Positions 1-8,202 of a stretch of 35,582 nt of DNA are shown in pieces. The DNA comes from Elusimicrobiota bacterium (lineage in GTDB: Bacteria; Elusimicrobiota; Elusimicrobia; UBA1565; UBA9628). A program made the position numbers and the translations under genes. The stretch lies in NCBI GenBank assembly GCA_003452935.1, contig DMMY01000024.1:1-35582 (forward strand), given 5' to 3'. Position 1 is the first letter of the stretch. Each line of letters opens with the position of its first letter. The notes beneath the pieces are model-generated. The model saw only the letters and a program-made list of their open reading frames with translations, was not told the DNA's origin and ran no database searches.

Positions 1-131
1 GCGGTGAAGGCTCCGCCCATGGCGTCGGCGGTCACGCTCTGGGAGGCTTCGTCGAAGGCGGCCCGGGACTTGCCGCTGCCGACGGCGAGGATAAGGGCCG
101 AGAACATGAGGGCGAGCTTGAGATTGTTCAT
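1..131 (-). CDS. Secreted protein, 5' part only (runs off the window)
   Basis: An open frame starts at the ATG complementary to 129-131 and runs leftward off the window. A strong Shine-Dalgarno (GGAGGAG, complement of about 134-140) precedes it. The visible 43 residues begin MNNLKLALMFSALILAVG and continue SGKSRAAFDEASQSVTADAMGG. This looks like a cleavable signal peptide with a likely site after SRA, so the product is probably exported. Too little is visible to name a family. The start choice is firm because of the ribosome binding site; the function is unknown. Confidence 0.6.
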   Translation of the reverse strand, partial: MNNLKLALMFSALILAVGSGKSRAAFDEASQSVTADAMGGAFT

Positions 132-313
132 ATCTCCTCCTGCGACTGCCTGGCCTTTCTGACTTGGAGTGTTCATGTTACTAGTGTGAGCCCTGAACCT
201 TCCAAATTCAAGAAAAATGACGGTAAAAATCGGCAAAAAAATGGTAAAGGCCTATTTCGTCGGCAATCTGTGCCGTATGGACTTGTATAGAGAGTTGGAT
301 AATCCATAAGAAA
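132..313. other. Intergenic region between a CHAD gene and a secreted-protein gene
   Basis: This 182-base stretch is more AT-rich than its surroundings, with A-runs near 210-245. It lies downstream of the CHAD gene and upstream of the leftward secreted-protein gene, so it should hold that gene's promoter. On the minus strand a TTGAAT-like hexamer near 205-210 is possible, but no convincing -10 partner was found. No RNA gene or terminator hairpin with a T-run was recognised. Confidence 0.3.
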
Positions 314-1171
314 CTATCGTGATTTAAGTGCGCGGCTGAAAGCGAGGGCATCGGCGATAAGGCGGCGGTCGAGGCCCGGCCTCAGCCACGCCTGGCGCAG
401 CGTGCGCTCCAGACGATCCGCCTCGGCCTGGGCCGGCCGGCCTATATGGGCGGCCAGCCCGTGGCGATCGTGCAGTTCGCCGAGCAAGGCTTGCAGTTCT
501 TGCAGGGCGACGACGATGCGTCTTGCCCGGGAGTTCCGCGCGGCGAAGGGTTCCAAAAGATAGCGCAGCCGCTTGACCCGGATGCGCGCCACATGAGCGT
601 CGCGCTCGGCGCCTCCGCGACGCACGACGTTGAAGCGGCGGTCCATCTGCCGGGCCGCCTTGGCGATGGCTCGCGCCGCCTCGCCGCCGTAGCGTCTTTT
701 CGAGCCGCGGACCCGCGCGAGCCTTCGTTTCAGTTCATCCGCGATTTTGTAGACCCGCTTGAGCGTATGGGAAAGCAGCCGTTTTTTGTGACGACCGCGT
801 GCGGCCTCGCAATGGACTCTTAGCTTCGTTAGAGCCGCGGCTTCCGTTGCCCGCCGCGCTCCTGGGCGGCCGCGCAGCCATTGCGCCCAGACCTCGGCGT
901 CGCGCGCGGCGTTCGTGGACCGGGCCAAGAGTTTCAAGCGCCGCCGCACGGTCTTGGTCGCGGCGCGGCCCAGCGGGCCGCGGTAGGAGCTCAACAAGAC
1001 CCGCAGCCGGCGCAGAGAAGTCCGGAAATCGTGCAGGGCATCGCCGTCCGATCCCTGGCGCAGGCGGCCGGCCGCGTCGCGGGTTCGCTTGAGCCAACGC
1101 GCGGCCAGGGCCGCGGCCGCCAACGCCGCGTCCGAGCTTAGGCCGAGTGCTGTTATTCGTCCCGGGAGCAT
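314..1171 (-). CDS. CHAD domain protein
   Basis: The 285-residue, very Arg-rich protein matches the CHAD family (conserved histidine alpha-helical domain), known to bind inorganic polyphosphate. Visible hallmarks are HDFRTSLRRLRVLL (H47, R50, R54), RDAEVW near 90-95, RIRVKRLRYLLEPF near 196-209 and LGELHDRH near 230-237. These are the conserved His and basic residues lining the polyphosphate groove. No CYTH phosphatase domain is fused, so this is a stand-alone CHAD protein. It starts 14 nt after the stop of the beta-barrel gene on the same strand and is probably the last gene of that operon. Why a polyphosphate binder should accompany an envelope ABC system is not clear from sequence. Confidence 0.85.
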   Translation of the reverse strand: MLPGRITALGLSSDAALAAAALAARWLKRTRDAAGRLRQGSDGDALHDFRTSLRRLRVLLSSYRGPLGRAATKTVRRRLKLLARSTNAARDAEVWAQWLRGRPGARRATEAAALTKLRVHCEAARGRHKKRLLSHTLKRVYKIADELKRRLARVRGSKRRYGGEAARAIAKAARQMDRRFNVVRRGGAERDAHVARIRVKRLRYLLEPFAARNSRARRIVVALQELQALLGELHDRHGLAAHIGRPAQAEADRLERTLRQAWLRPGLDRRLIADALAFSRALKSR

Positions 1172-1185
1172 GAGTATCTCGAATA

Positions 1186-2361
1186 TTAAAAGAAATATTG
1201 GGCCTGCAGGAATACGAGGTTGGGCTGGCGGCCGTATTCCGTGTCCCGGCCCGCGCCGAACCTCTGCCAGCCCGCGCAGAGGTAGAGATCGGGCAGGGCA
1301 TTATACTGCAGGCTCGGCGCCAGAAAATGGCTGGAATCGCCGAGATTCGCTATGAGTATCCCTTCGAGCTTGAGCAACGGATGCAGGTCCTTTGAGAACG
1401 TGGCTCCGGCGTAGTCCCTGGCTAAGGCTACCGACCGGCCGGCCAGCAGAGCGGCGCGGTCATAACCGTCGGGATGAGCGCTGCCTTGCCCGTTGTGATA
1501 GTACTCTATGAGGGCGGTGGAATCCTTGAGCCAGCGCGCCCGGGGCTCGGAGCCGAACGAGTATTCGTAGCCCAGGCTTGCCCGCCAGAAAGTCCGCGAC
1601 GATCGCGGGTCCGTATAGGACCATTCCCCGTGCAGCGAGCCTTGCGCGAAATCGCCGGCGAAGTCCCCTCCCGCGATCCAGCTTCCGGTCGAGCCCGCCA
1701 CCTTTCCTCCCATGAGCGAGAAGTCGCAATCCCGCCAGTGGGACTTGCCGCGCGTCAGGACCGCGCTGCGGATCCAATCTTTGTGCGGCGCATAGGCGAG
1801 TTCCGCCTGTGATAGTTCGCCCAAGCCCTGGCGCAGGGTGAGGGCGTCCACGCCTCGGCGTTCCTCGCGCTCCAGGGCCGCGGGCTGGTAGGGGTTGAGG
1901 ACGTCCGTCGGGTTCCATAGTTTTCCCGTGCCCCAGGCCACGCGTTGGCGGCCGAAGCGAAGAGCCGCGTCCTCGGACTCGACTCCTCCCCAGCCCCGGT
2001 AGAGGCGGTGGCGCCAGAGAGAGGTCGCGGAAGCGTCGACATCTGAATCAAGGTCGAGCCAGGCGTCCGGCTCGGCGAGCCCGAAAAGACGGTGCTCGGC
2101 GGTCCTGAAAAAACTTCCGGCCAGGACCTCATGGTCGTAGTCCACGTGCGCCCTGAAGATCGAAGATTTGGCCTCCAGGGTCAGGCGGGCGCGGCTTGTG
2201 TTCAGAAAGAAGGGGCGGCCGTCGATAGGCGAGCGGGAATAGTCCCAAAGTTCCTTGAGGTAGCCGGAAGCCTCGAGCCGGGAGGGCCCGGCGGCGAATT
2301 CCCTTGCCCGGGCCGGAACAGCCGCCAGGAGCAGCAGGAGGATCGCGGTCTCACCTTTCAT
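1186..2361 (-). CDS. Outer-membrane beta-barrel (porin-like) protein
   Basis: The 391-residue product has a signal peptide (MKGETAILLLLLAAVPARA, cleavage near residue 19). The rest is rich in alternating aromatic and polar strands, such as LYRGWGGVESEDAALRFGRQRV and FWRASLGYEYSF. It ends NLVFLQAQYFF; a C-terminal Phe is the usual recognition signal for the BAM assembly machinery, so an outer-membrane barrel is likely. It resembles the DUF1302/alginate-export style barrels that accompany LolA-like proteins and exporters, but the exact family cannot be fixed by eye. Its ATG overlaps the TGA of the upstream ATPase gene by 4 nt (ATGA), so the two are translationally coupled. It probably forms the outer-membrane end of the system encoded upstream. 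Confidence 0.7.
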   Translation of the reverse strand: MKGETAILLLLLAAVPARAREFAAGPSRLEASGYLKELWDYSRSPIDGRPFFLNTSRARLTLEAKSSIFRAHVDYDHEVLAGSFFRTAEHRLFGLAEPDAWLDLDSDVDASATSLWRHRLYRGWGGVESEDAALRFGRQRVAWGTGKLWNPTDVLNPYQPAALEREERRGVDALTLRQGLGELSQAELAYAPHKDWIRSAVLTRGKSHWRDCDFSLMGGKVAGSTGSWIAGGDFAGDFAQGSLHGEWSYTDPRSSRTFWRASLGYEYSFGSEPRARWLKDSTALIEYYHNGQGSAHPDGYDRAALLAGRSVALARDYAGATFSKDLHPLLKLEGILIANLGDSSHFLAPSLQYNALPDLYLCAGWQRFGAGRDTEYGRQPNLVFLQAQYFF

Positions 2362-3053
2362 GTCTCGACAAGCCTGCCGTCGCGCAGATGGACGACCCTC
2401 CGGGCGCGGGAAAGGACCGCGGGGTCGTGGCTGGAAAAAAGCAGGGTGATGTTGTGCTCGCGGTTCAGCTGCTCCATGATGTCCAGCAGGGCGGCCGCGG
2501 TTTTGGAGTCCAGGTTGGCGGTGGGCTCGTCGGCCAGAACCACCAGGGGGCGATGCACGATGGCTCGGGCCACGGCCACTCGCTGCTGCTGGCCCCCGGA
2601 GAGCAGATCGGGCCGCCGTCCGGCCTGGGACTCAAGGCCGACCCAGCGCAGGACTTCCATGGCCCTGGCGCGGCGCTCGCCGGCGGGGGTTTTCTGCAGG
2701 ACCAGCGGATATTCCACGTTTTCCACGGCGCTTAGGACGGGGATAAGGTTGTAGGCCTGGAAGATGAAGCCCAGGGCGCGCAGCCGGAAATCAGCGGCTT
2801 GGGCGGGGTCAAGGGATGTGACGCGGCGGCCTTCGAACAGCACCTCGCCCGAGGTAGGCGCGTCGAGCGTGCCGATGATGTTGAGCAGCGTGGACTTGCC
2901 CGAGCCCGACGGTCCGGCTATGGCGGTGAATTCCCCCGCGTGGAAGTCGAGGGAAAGTCCGGTCAGGGCCGCCACCTTGAAGGCGCCGCGCGAGCGGCCG
3001 TCGCCGTAGGTCTTGCTCACGTGCCGGACGCTGATGAGCGGCGCGTTAGACAT
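2358..3053 (-). CDS. ABC transporter ATP-binding protein, LolD/MacB type
   Basis: A 231-residue ATPase. Walker A is GPSGSGKS (47-54), the Q-loop is Q99, the signature is LSGGQ (151-155), Walker B is VVLADE (171-176) and the H-loop His is H209. The FQAYNLIPVLSAVENVEYPL stretch is typical of the LolD/MacB/FtsE branch, which powers mechanotransmission rather than substrate transport through the membrane domain. The start is the ATG at 3051-3053 (MSNAPLISVRHV). An upstream in-frame extension of 33 residues has no family similarity and lies inside the permease gene. ATG and permease stop overlap by 8 nt (ATGTCTAA). The partner is the FtsX-like permease directly upstream. Confidence 0.93.
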   Translation of the reverse strand: MSNAPLISVRHVSKTYGDGRSRGAFKVAALTGLSLDFHAGEFTAIAGPSGSGKSTLLNIIGTLDAPTSGEVLFEGRRVTSLDPAQAADFRLRALGFIFQAYNLIPVLSAVENVEYPLVLQKTPAGERRARAMEVLRWVGLESQAGRRPDLLSGGQQQRVAVARAIVHRPLVVLADEPTANLDSKTAAALLDIMEQLNREHNITLLFSSHDPAVLSRARRVVHLRDGRLVET

Positions 3054-4260
3054 GGCGCAGTGCCTCCGCGGCATTGAGCCGGCAGGCGCGCAGCGCCGGC
3101 GCGATGGCCGCGGCCACGCTGGTGGCCAGGACCGAGGCCGCGGCAAAAGCATGGCTGGGCCATGCCGGGTGCAGATAAATGACGGCCGGGAAGGGCAGGA
3201 AATAAGACAAGGCGTCGCCCACGGCCAAGTGCAACCCTGCCCGGCCGTAGTACCCGATGAGAGCCATGCCTCCCAGCAGGCCCATAAGAGTCCCCACGAC
3301 GCCCAGCAGGAGCGCTTCGGCCAGGACCAGCCGCATGATCCAGGCCGGCCGCGCGCCGATGGCCATGAGCACGCCGAACTCGCGGATGCGTTCGAAAAGG
3401 CTCATAAGCAGGGTGTTGAGAATGCCCAGGGCCACGATGAGGAAGACCACGCAGAGCACGATGTCCAGGAGTCCGTTTTGAAACTTCTGGACGCTTACGA
3501 TCTCATGGTCTATATCGCTCCATTTAAGGACCTGCAACGGCCGCTGACCCAGCTTTTCCGCCAATTCCCGGGCCACGCGATCGACCATGTCTATGTCTTC
3601 GAGGCGGAGCGCGAACTGGTTGACCTTGCGGCCCGAGGCCAGCAGGCTTTGCCCGGCCGCGAGCGGTATATAGATGAACTGGCCGTCGAAGGTCATGCTT
3701 CCGGTGCGATAGATGCCGGCGATCCGGAAAGCCTCGGCCCCCATGCTGCCGTCGTCGGCCTGAGCCATGACCACGGCTTTCTCCCCGAGGCGCAGGTCCA
3801 GGCGCTGGGCCAGCTTCGCGCCGATGACGGCGCCTCTCTCGTTGCGGCCCAGGTATTCTCCTTGGACCATGTAGTCCGAGATCGAGGTGATCTTCCGTTC
3901 CTTGTCGGGCTCGATGGCGCAGATCATGGCGCCCACCGAGCCCGTGGGCGAGGATACCAGTCCCGTGATGTGGATGCGCTTGCCGAAGGCCTTGATCCCG
4001 GTCTGGCTTGAGAGGATGGAGGCGACGGCGTCCGGGTCCTCGATGGAACGGTCCGGGAACTTCACCTCCTTGATGCTCCTGTGCTGGATTTGGATGTGCC
4101 CGGTAATCGAGCCCGTGGCTTTTTCGACGAGCTGGCGCTGCACGCTCTTGATCATGCTCTGCCCGAACATGATGGCGGCCAGGCCGCAGGCCATGGAGGC
4201 CACGGTGATGAGGCTGCGGCGCAGATTCCGGCACACATTACGCCAAGCCAGACGGATCAT
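3046..4260 (-). CDS. ABC transporter permease, MacB/FtsX/LolE type
   Basis: A 404-residue inner-membrane protein. TM1 lies around residues 17-38 (SLITVASMACGLAAIMFGQSM). A large periplasmic domain follows, then three C-terminal helices beginning near LLDIVLCVVFLIVALGILNT. FERIREFGVLMAIGA is the classic FtsX/LolE motif, and the protein ends NAAEALRHV. The start is taken at the ATG at 4258-4260 (MIRLAWRNVCRNLRRS); the longer open frame upstream has no family character and passes through a repeat copy (4264-4288) and the neighbouring gene. No clear Shine-Dalgarno is visible. With the downstream ATPase it should form a MacB/LolCDE-like complex that moves lipoproteins or lipids from the inner membrane to the periplasmic partner encoded upstream. 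Confidence 0.9.
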   Translation of the reverse strand: MIRLAWRNVCRNLRRSLITVASMACGLAAIMFGQSMIKSVQRQLVEKATGSITGHIQIQHRSIKEVKFPDRSIEDPDAVASILSSQTGIKAFGKRIHITGLVSSPTGSVGAMICAIEPDKERKITSISDYMVQGEYLGRNERGAVIGAKLAQRLDLRLGEKAVVMAQADDGSMGAEAFRIAGIYRTGSMTFDGQFIYIPLAAGQSLLASGRKVNQFALRLEDIDMVDRVARELAEKLGQRPLQVLKWSDIDHEIVSVQKFQNGLLDIVLCVVFLIVALGILNTLLMSLFERIREFGVLMAIGARPAWIMRLVLAEALLLGVVGTLMGLLGGMALIGYYGRAGLHLAVGDALSYFLPFPAVIYLHPAWPSHAFAAASVLATSVAAAIAPALRACRLNAAEALRHV

Positions 4261-4263
4261 CGG

Positions 4264-4288
4264 GTGCCAGACGTGAACTTCCGGAACT
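4264..4288 (+). repeat. Interspersed repeat family B, copy B1 (half element)
   Basis: A 25-nt sequence starting GTGCCAGACGTGAACTTC and continuing CGGAACT. One close copy occurs at 13265-13289, and two inverted copies bound an element at 20013-20117. B1 sits in the 58-nt gap between the LolA-like gene and the permease start, directly before the permease ATG. No inverted partner arm is visible here. Confidence 0.75.
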
Positions 4289-4318
4289 TGTCGCGACCGA
4301 CCTTGAATTGTTTCAACA

Positions 4319-5074
4319 TTAGCGGACGCCCTTTTGTAGTCGGGCGAGACTGAAGAAAGAATCATCGATCCGGATATCGAATTCGATGTCTCTATAGGCC
4401 AGGATGGTTCGCTGGCCCGGTTTCTTGTGCGGCTGGCATTCCAGCCGCGTGGGCACGAGGCGTCCGCCCATCCGTTCGATCCCGGAAAGCGCGATGGTTC
4501 GCACCAGTTCCCCGCGTTCGCTGTAATCCTCTTCACGCAAGGCCACCACTTCATCGGAGGGATAGGCCGCGACCCGGAGGATCACCTTGCCCCAGACCAC
4601 CGGGGCTTCGGGCTTGGGCAGGGCCTCGATGCGGTATACAGTGCGGCCCTCTTCGGGTGTTTTGTCGAGCAGCCTGTGTTCATAGTCCTTGACGATGGAA
4701 TCCGACTTGATGATGTCCTCGTAGGTGAAATCCGATCCCTGCCACGAGCTGTGCATCATGGTGGGCGGTACCTTGATGACGCGCTCCACCCGGGGCAGCC
4801 AAAGCCACATCTCGTTGTGTCGGCGAAGCGTCACATTGCCCTTATCCTTGGGCGGGGAGTGGATGAGGATGAAAGCCATATCCCGGCCGCGGTTAAATCC
4901 CTCGATGTTCAGGGTCCGTCGCCAGGAGGGCGTGACAATGGTCATGGTCAGGCGGGCGTGGCTGGTTTCCCCGCGCAGGGCCTTATTGGCGCGGTCTACG
5001 ATTTCATGAAGGCTGAGTTCGGCGCTCGCGGTTGCCGCGGCTGAAATAAACAGGAGGCAGACGGTCGAGAGCAC
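4319..5074 (-). CDS. LolA-like outer-membrane lipoprotein-sorting family protein
   Basis: A 251-residue secreted protein of the COG2834/LolA-like superfamily. The signal peptide is MLSTVCLLFISAAATASA. The signature region is NEMWLWLPRVERVIKVPPT followed by HSSWQGSDFTYEDI, strongly typical of the long LolA-like proteins that accompany envelope exporters; the fold is a half-barrel with a hydrophobic cavity. It is the first gene of the operon with permease, ATPase, beta-barrel and CHAD protein, and probably carries the hydrophobic substrate across the periplasm. The start is GTG (complement of 5072-5074), chosen because the signal peptide begins there. No Shine-Dalgarno is visible, but TAGAAT lies 6 nt upstream, suggesting a leaderless transcript. 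Confidence 0.85.
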   Translation of the reverse strand: MLSTVCLLFISAAATASAELSLHEIVDRANKALRGETSHARLTMTIVTPSWRRTLNIEGFNRGRDMAFILIHSPPKDKGNVTLRRHNEMWLWLPRVERVIKVPPTMMHSSWQGSDFTYEDIIKSDSIVKDYEHRLLDKTPEEGRTVYRIEALPKPEAPVVWGKVILRVAAYPSDEVVALREEDYSERGELVRTIALSGIERMGGRLVPTRLECQPHKKPGQRTILAYRDIEFDIRIDDSFFSLARLQKGVR

Positions 5075-5080
5075 GATGTG

Positions 5081-5086
5081 ATTCTA
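5081..5086 (-). promoter_or_regulatory. -10 hexamer of LolA-like operon, leaderless type
   Basis: Reading the minus strand, TAGAAT is followed by six bases (CACATC) and then the GTG start of the LolA-like gene. Transcription would begin at or next to the start codon. No good -35 hexamer was seen. Confidence 0.45.
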
Positions 5087-5129
5087 TAATTATTCCGGCG
5101 CGGCATGCGTCTGGACGCAAGGCGCGAAA

Positions 5130-5159
5130 GTCAAATGTCAAATATCAAGACCTGACCCC
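5130..5159 (+). repeat. Interspersed repeat family A, copy A1
   Basis: A 30-nt sequence with two GTCAAAT units ending in TCAAGACCTGACCCC. The same 30 nt recur in reverse orientation at 22732-22761, and a variant is at 33541-33573. A1 lies in the divergent region just upstream of the GH57 gene, covering the place where its -35 would fall. Confidence 0.85.
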
Positions 5160-5166
5160 GATTTCA

Positions 5167-5172
5167 TATAAT
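5167..5172 (+). promoter_or_regulatory. Consensus -10 box of the GH57 gene, leaderless type
   Basis: A perfect TATAAT is followed by six bases (GGGGCG) and the ATG at 5179. There is no room for a Shine-Dalgarno between the expected transcription start and the ATG. The -35 region lies within repeat A1 and does not match TTGACA well. Confidence 0.5.
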
Positions 5173-5178
5173 GGGGCG

Positions 5179-7608
5179 ATGACGAAGCGATACTTCTGCG
5201 TTCACGGACATTTTTACCAGCCGCCCCGGGAGAATCCCTGGACCGAGACGGTGGAGCGCCAGCCTTCGGCCCGGCCCGAGCACGACTGGAACCGGCGCAT
5301 CGCCCGCGAGTGCTACATCCCCAATACCCAGGCCCGCATTCTCAACGGGCATGGCCGCATCGTGGACTTGGTCAACAATTACGAGCATATGAGTTTCAAT
5401 TACGGGCCTACCCTCATGGCTTGGTTCCAGAAGGCCTACCCTCACGATTACCCCTTTCTGAAAGAGGCCGACCGCCGCAGCTCGGCGCGCCTGGGCGGCC
5501 ATGGCAATGCCCTGGCCCAGGCCTACAACCACATGATCCTTCCCCTCTGCGTCCCGAGGGATATGGATACCCAGATCCGGTGGGGGCTGGCCGATTTTCG
5601 GCACCGTTTCAGCCGCAAGCCCGAAGCCATGTGGATTCCGGAGACCGCGGTCAATGAGGCGGTGCTCAAGGCCCTCGTTGACCACGGCATGAAGTACGCT
5701 TTGCTCGCTCCGGGCCAGGCCTTGCGGGTCAGGCCCATAGGCGCGCCGCAATGGACCGACGTTTCCGCCGGAGGGCTCGACCCTCGGCGGGTCTATCGCT
5801 GGTCGGTGCCAGGCACCCACAACCGGCGCAATCTGGCGCTTTTCTTCTACGACGGCGGCCTTTCCCACAGCGTGGCCTTTGAGAAGGTCATGGTCAACGC
5901 CAAGGCCTGGGCCGGCCGCATCTCCGAGGCCTTTTCCGCCAGCTCCGCCGAACCCCAGCTTGTCTCCATCTGCACGGACGGGGAATCCTACGGCCACCAT
6001 GAGCATTTCGGGGACATGGGTCTGGCGCACTTGCTGACCCGCGAACTGCCCGCCCTGGGCGTAGAGGTCGTCAACTACGGCCATTATCTGGCCAAGCATC
6101 CTCCGCAATGGGAGGTGGAGCTCAAGCCGGGCTCGGACGGCCGGGGCACTTCCTGGAGCTGCGCTCACGGCGTGGCGCGTTGGACGGATGCCTGCGGCTG
6201 CGGGGCCGAAGGCCGCCAGCTCCTGTGGCGGCGCCCCATGCGCGAGGCGCTCGATTGGCTGCGCGACCACCTGGCCGTGGTCTATGAGCGCGAAGGCGGG
6301 CGGATATTCCATGACCCTTGGCAGGCCAGGGACGGCTATATCGACGTCATCCTGGACCGTTCCGAGGCTTCGGTGGCGCGGTTCATGACCGAACGGCTCA
6401 AGGTCCCGGACGAGCCCGAGGTCCGGCAGAAAGCCTTGCGTCTCTTGGAGATGCAGAGAAACGCCATGCTCATGTACACGAGCTGCGGCTGGTTTTTCTC
6501 GGACATCTCGGGCATCGAGGCGGTGCAGAATCTCCAATACGCGGCTCGCGCCGTGGAGCTGGCTCGCGAAGCGGCCGGCGTGGAATTGGAGGGAGGCCTG
6601 ACGGCGCGGCTCAAGCTCGCTCCCAGCAATTATCCGGTGCACCGCGACGGCGAGGGAGTGTATCGGAATCTGGCCGCGGCCGGCCGCGTGCCCCAGGACT
6701 CGGTCGCCGCGCATCACGCCGTTTCAACCATCTTCGCGGAGCCGCCCCAAGGCTGGCCCTTGGGTCATTTTCAGGCGACCTCGTCGGACGTGGTCCGTCA
6801 CCGCGCTTCCGGAACGCGGCTTTCCGTCGGCCGGGTGACGCTGCGCGACGGCGTGACGACGAGCTCGTTTTCGCGGGTCTTTCTGTCCGCGGCGCTGCCG
6901 GACTATACCATCGCGGCTTGCGTGAGGCCGGCGGATGTCCCTCAGGCCGAATACGACGCCCTGGTCCAGAGGGTCCTTCAGATCGACGGCGCGTCTTTGG
7001 ACCTGGCCGAGTTGGGCGGAGGGCTTTTCCCCGGGAAGCGCTACGCCCTCCAGGACCTGCTCTCGGACGAGCAGGAGCGCGTGCTGGCGTGCATCATCGA
7101 ACGCCGTCGCCAGCTCGCCGAGGACATGCCGCTGCTCAATTTGGGCGAGTGCCTCAGCCTCGCCGAACAGCATGCCCGCATCGGTCTGGACCTGCCTCCG
7201 GGGCTGCGCGGCCAGGCCGAGGCCGCCCTGGAGTCGTGGCTGATGCGCCGGGCGCGCGAGTTCATGCAGCGGCCCGAGGCCCCGCTCTCGGATATCGGAG
7301 AGGTCGTGGCGCGGGGCAAATCCGCGGGGCTCGCGGCCCCTTCGGCCGCGGCCGAGGAAGCCTGGGAGAGCTGCTTCGTATGGGTCATGGACGGCGTGGA
7401 CCATGAGTTCTCCGCGCTTTGGCTCAAGCGGCTGACGAGCTTGGCGCGGATGGCCGCCGAGACCGGGCTGACGCGCTGGCGCTACCGCGCGCAAAACCGT
7501 CTTTTCGCCATTTTGCGGCGGCTGCCGGCCCAGGGCGATGAAAAGGTCGGACTGGTCGGAGAGATCGACGAGGCGGCGCGCCTTCTGGAGGTCTCCGCCG
7601 ATGTCTAG
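5179..7608 (+). CDS. GH57-type glycoside hydrolase, DUF3536 family
   Basis: The 809-residue protein opens with YFCVHGHFYQPPRENPW, the His-containing first conserved block of glycoside hydrolase family 57. The family acts on alpha-glucans (amylases, 4-alpha-glucanotransferases, branching enzymes). MWIPE (E155) has the position and form expected of the nucleophile block, and TDGESYGHHEHFGD (D267, E269) of the acid/base block; these assignments are by analogy. The second half (about 450-809) is helical and corresponds to the DUF3536 extension; the length fits that subgroup. No signal peptide is present, so it is probably cytoplasmic and acts on glycogen-like polymers. It is followed 9 nt later by a flavin reductase-like gene. 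Confidence 0.88.
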   Translation: MTKRYFCVHGHFYQPPRENPWTETVERQPSARPEHDWNRRIARECYIPNTQARILNGHGRIVDLVNNYEHMSFNYGPTLMAWFQKAYPHDYPFLKEADRRSSARLGGHGNALAQAYNHMILPLCVPRDMDTQIRWGLADFRHRFSRKPEAMWIPETAVNEAVLKALVDHGMKYALLAPGQALRVRPIGAPQWTDVSAGGLDPRRVYRWSVPGTHNRRNLALFFYDGGLSHSVAFEKVMVNAKAWAGRISEAFSASSAEPQLVSICTDGESYGHHEHFGDMGLAHLLTRELPALGVEVVNYGHYLAKHPPQWEVELKPGSDGRGTSWSCAHGVARWTDACGCGAEGRQLLWRRPMREALDWLRDHLAVVYEREGGRIFHDPWQARDGYIDVILDRSEASVARFMTERLKVPDEPEVRQKALRLLEMQRNAMLMYTSCGWFFSDISGIEAVQNLQYAARAVELAREAAGVELEGGLTARLKLAPSNYPVHRDGEGVYRNLAAAGRVPQDSVAAHHAVSTIFAEPPQGWPLGHFQATSSDVVRHRASGTRLSVGRVTLRDGVTTSSFSRVFLSAALPDYTIAACVRPADVPQAEYDALVQRVLQIDGASLDLAELGGGLFPGKRYALQDLLSDEQERVLACIIERRRQLAEDMPLLNLGECLSLAEQHARIGLDLPPGLRGQAEAALESWLMRRAREFMQRPEAPLSDIGEVVARGKSAGLAAPSAAAEEAWESCFVWVMDGVDHEFSALWLKRLTSLARMAAETGLTRWRYRAQNRLFAILRRLPAQGDEKVGLVGEIDEAARLLEVSADV

Positions 7609-7617
7609 GAGCAAGGT

Positions 7618-8136
7618 ATGAAGAAAACGGATATGGAGTTTGCGGAGTCTTTCCCGGCTTTCTGCCGGGCGCTTCGCGCGGAGGGCGCGTTCCTGGTGGC
7701 GCAGGACGAGAAGCATCGGCCCAATGCCATGACCATCGGCTGGGCTGCGATCGGCGTGATCTGGGGCGAGCCCATCCTGACCGTCCTGGTGCGGCCTTCT
7801 CGCCACACCTTCGGCCTGATGGAGAAGGCGAAGCGTTTTTCCGTGTGCATCCCCCCCGCGGGCAAGCTGGGCAAGGAACTGGCCTTTTGCGGCAGCCGTT
7901 CCGGCCGGGATTGCGACAAGATCAAGGAATGCGGGCTCAAGCTGGCCGCCGGCAAGGAGCCGGACGTCTCGGTCTTGGCGGACTGCGTCCTTTTCTATGA
8001 GTGCGAGACCGTGCACAAGACGCATGTCCTTAAGGATAATCTCGAGGCCGGCATCATCGCGAGATACTATCCCCGCGGCGATTTCCACACGATCTACAAC
8101 GGCCGCATCCTGCACGCCTATAAGAGCGCCGTTTAG
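7618..8136 (+). CDS. Flavin reductase-like (flavoredoxin type) protein
   Basis: A 172-residue protein of the flavin reductase-like/FMN-binding split-barrel family. GAFLVAQDEKHRPNAMTIGWAAIGVIWG and ILTVLVRPSRHTFGLME form the usual FMN-binding and dimer-contact regions, followed by FSVCIPP. Several Cys follow (C in FCGSRSGRDCDKIKECG), as in the flavoredoxin branch. An AGGAGCAAGG ribosome site precedes the ATG, and the gap to the GH57 gene is 9 nt, so the two are probably cotranscribed. Members bind FMN and pass electrons between NAD(P)H or ferredoxin and a partner; the partner is not evident here, and a link with glucan metabolism is only positional. Confidence 0.85.
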   Translation: MKKTDMEFAESFPAFCRALRAEGAFLVAQDEKHRPNAMTIGWAAIGVIWGEPILTVLVRPSRHTFGLMEKAKRFSVCIPPAGKLGKELAFCGSRSGRDCDKIKECGLKLAAGKEPDVSVLADCVLFYECETVHKTHVLKDNLEAGIIARYYPRGDFHTIYNGRILHAYKSAV

Positions 8137-8167
8137 CTGCTGCGTCGGGGTGGCCGTGCAGTTGGCC

Positions 8168-8196
8168 TTGTAAAGTCCCGAGATTTTTATTAAATT
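8168..8196 (+). promoter_or_regulatory. Sigma-70 type promoter of the response regulator gene
   Basis: TTGTAA (8168-8173), a 17-nt spacer and TAAATT (8191-8196) precede the ATG at 8203 by only six bases. Each hexamer matches consensus at four of six positions. The geometry implies a leaderless mRNA, consistent with the lack of a Shine-Dalgarno. Confidence 0.4.
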
Positions 8197-8202
8197 CCAA
8201 AC

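Noticed and set aside
5164..6717. A 517-codon minus-strand frame opposite the GH57 gene
   Set aside because: High GC keeps antisense frames open; the plus strand carries clear GH57 motifs and this frame has none.
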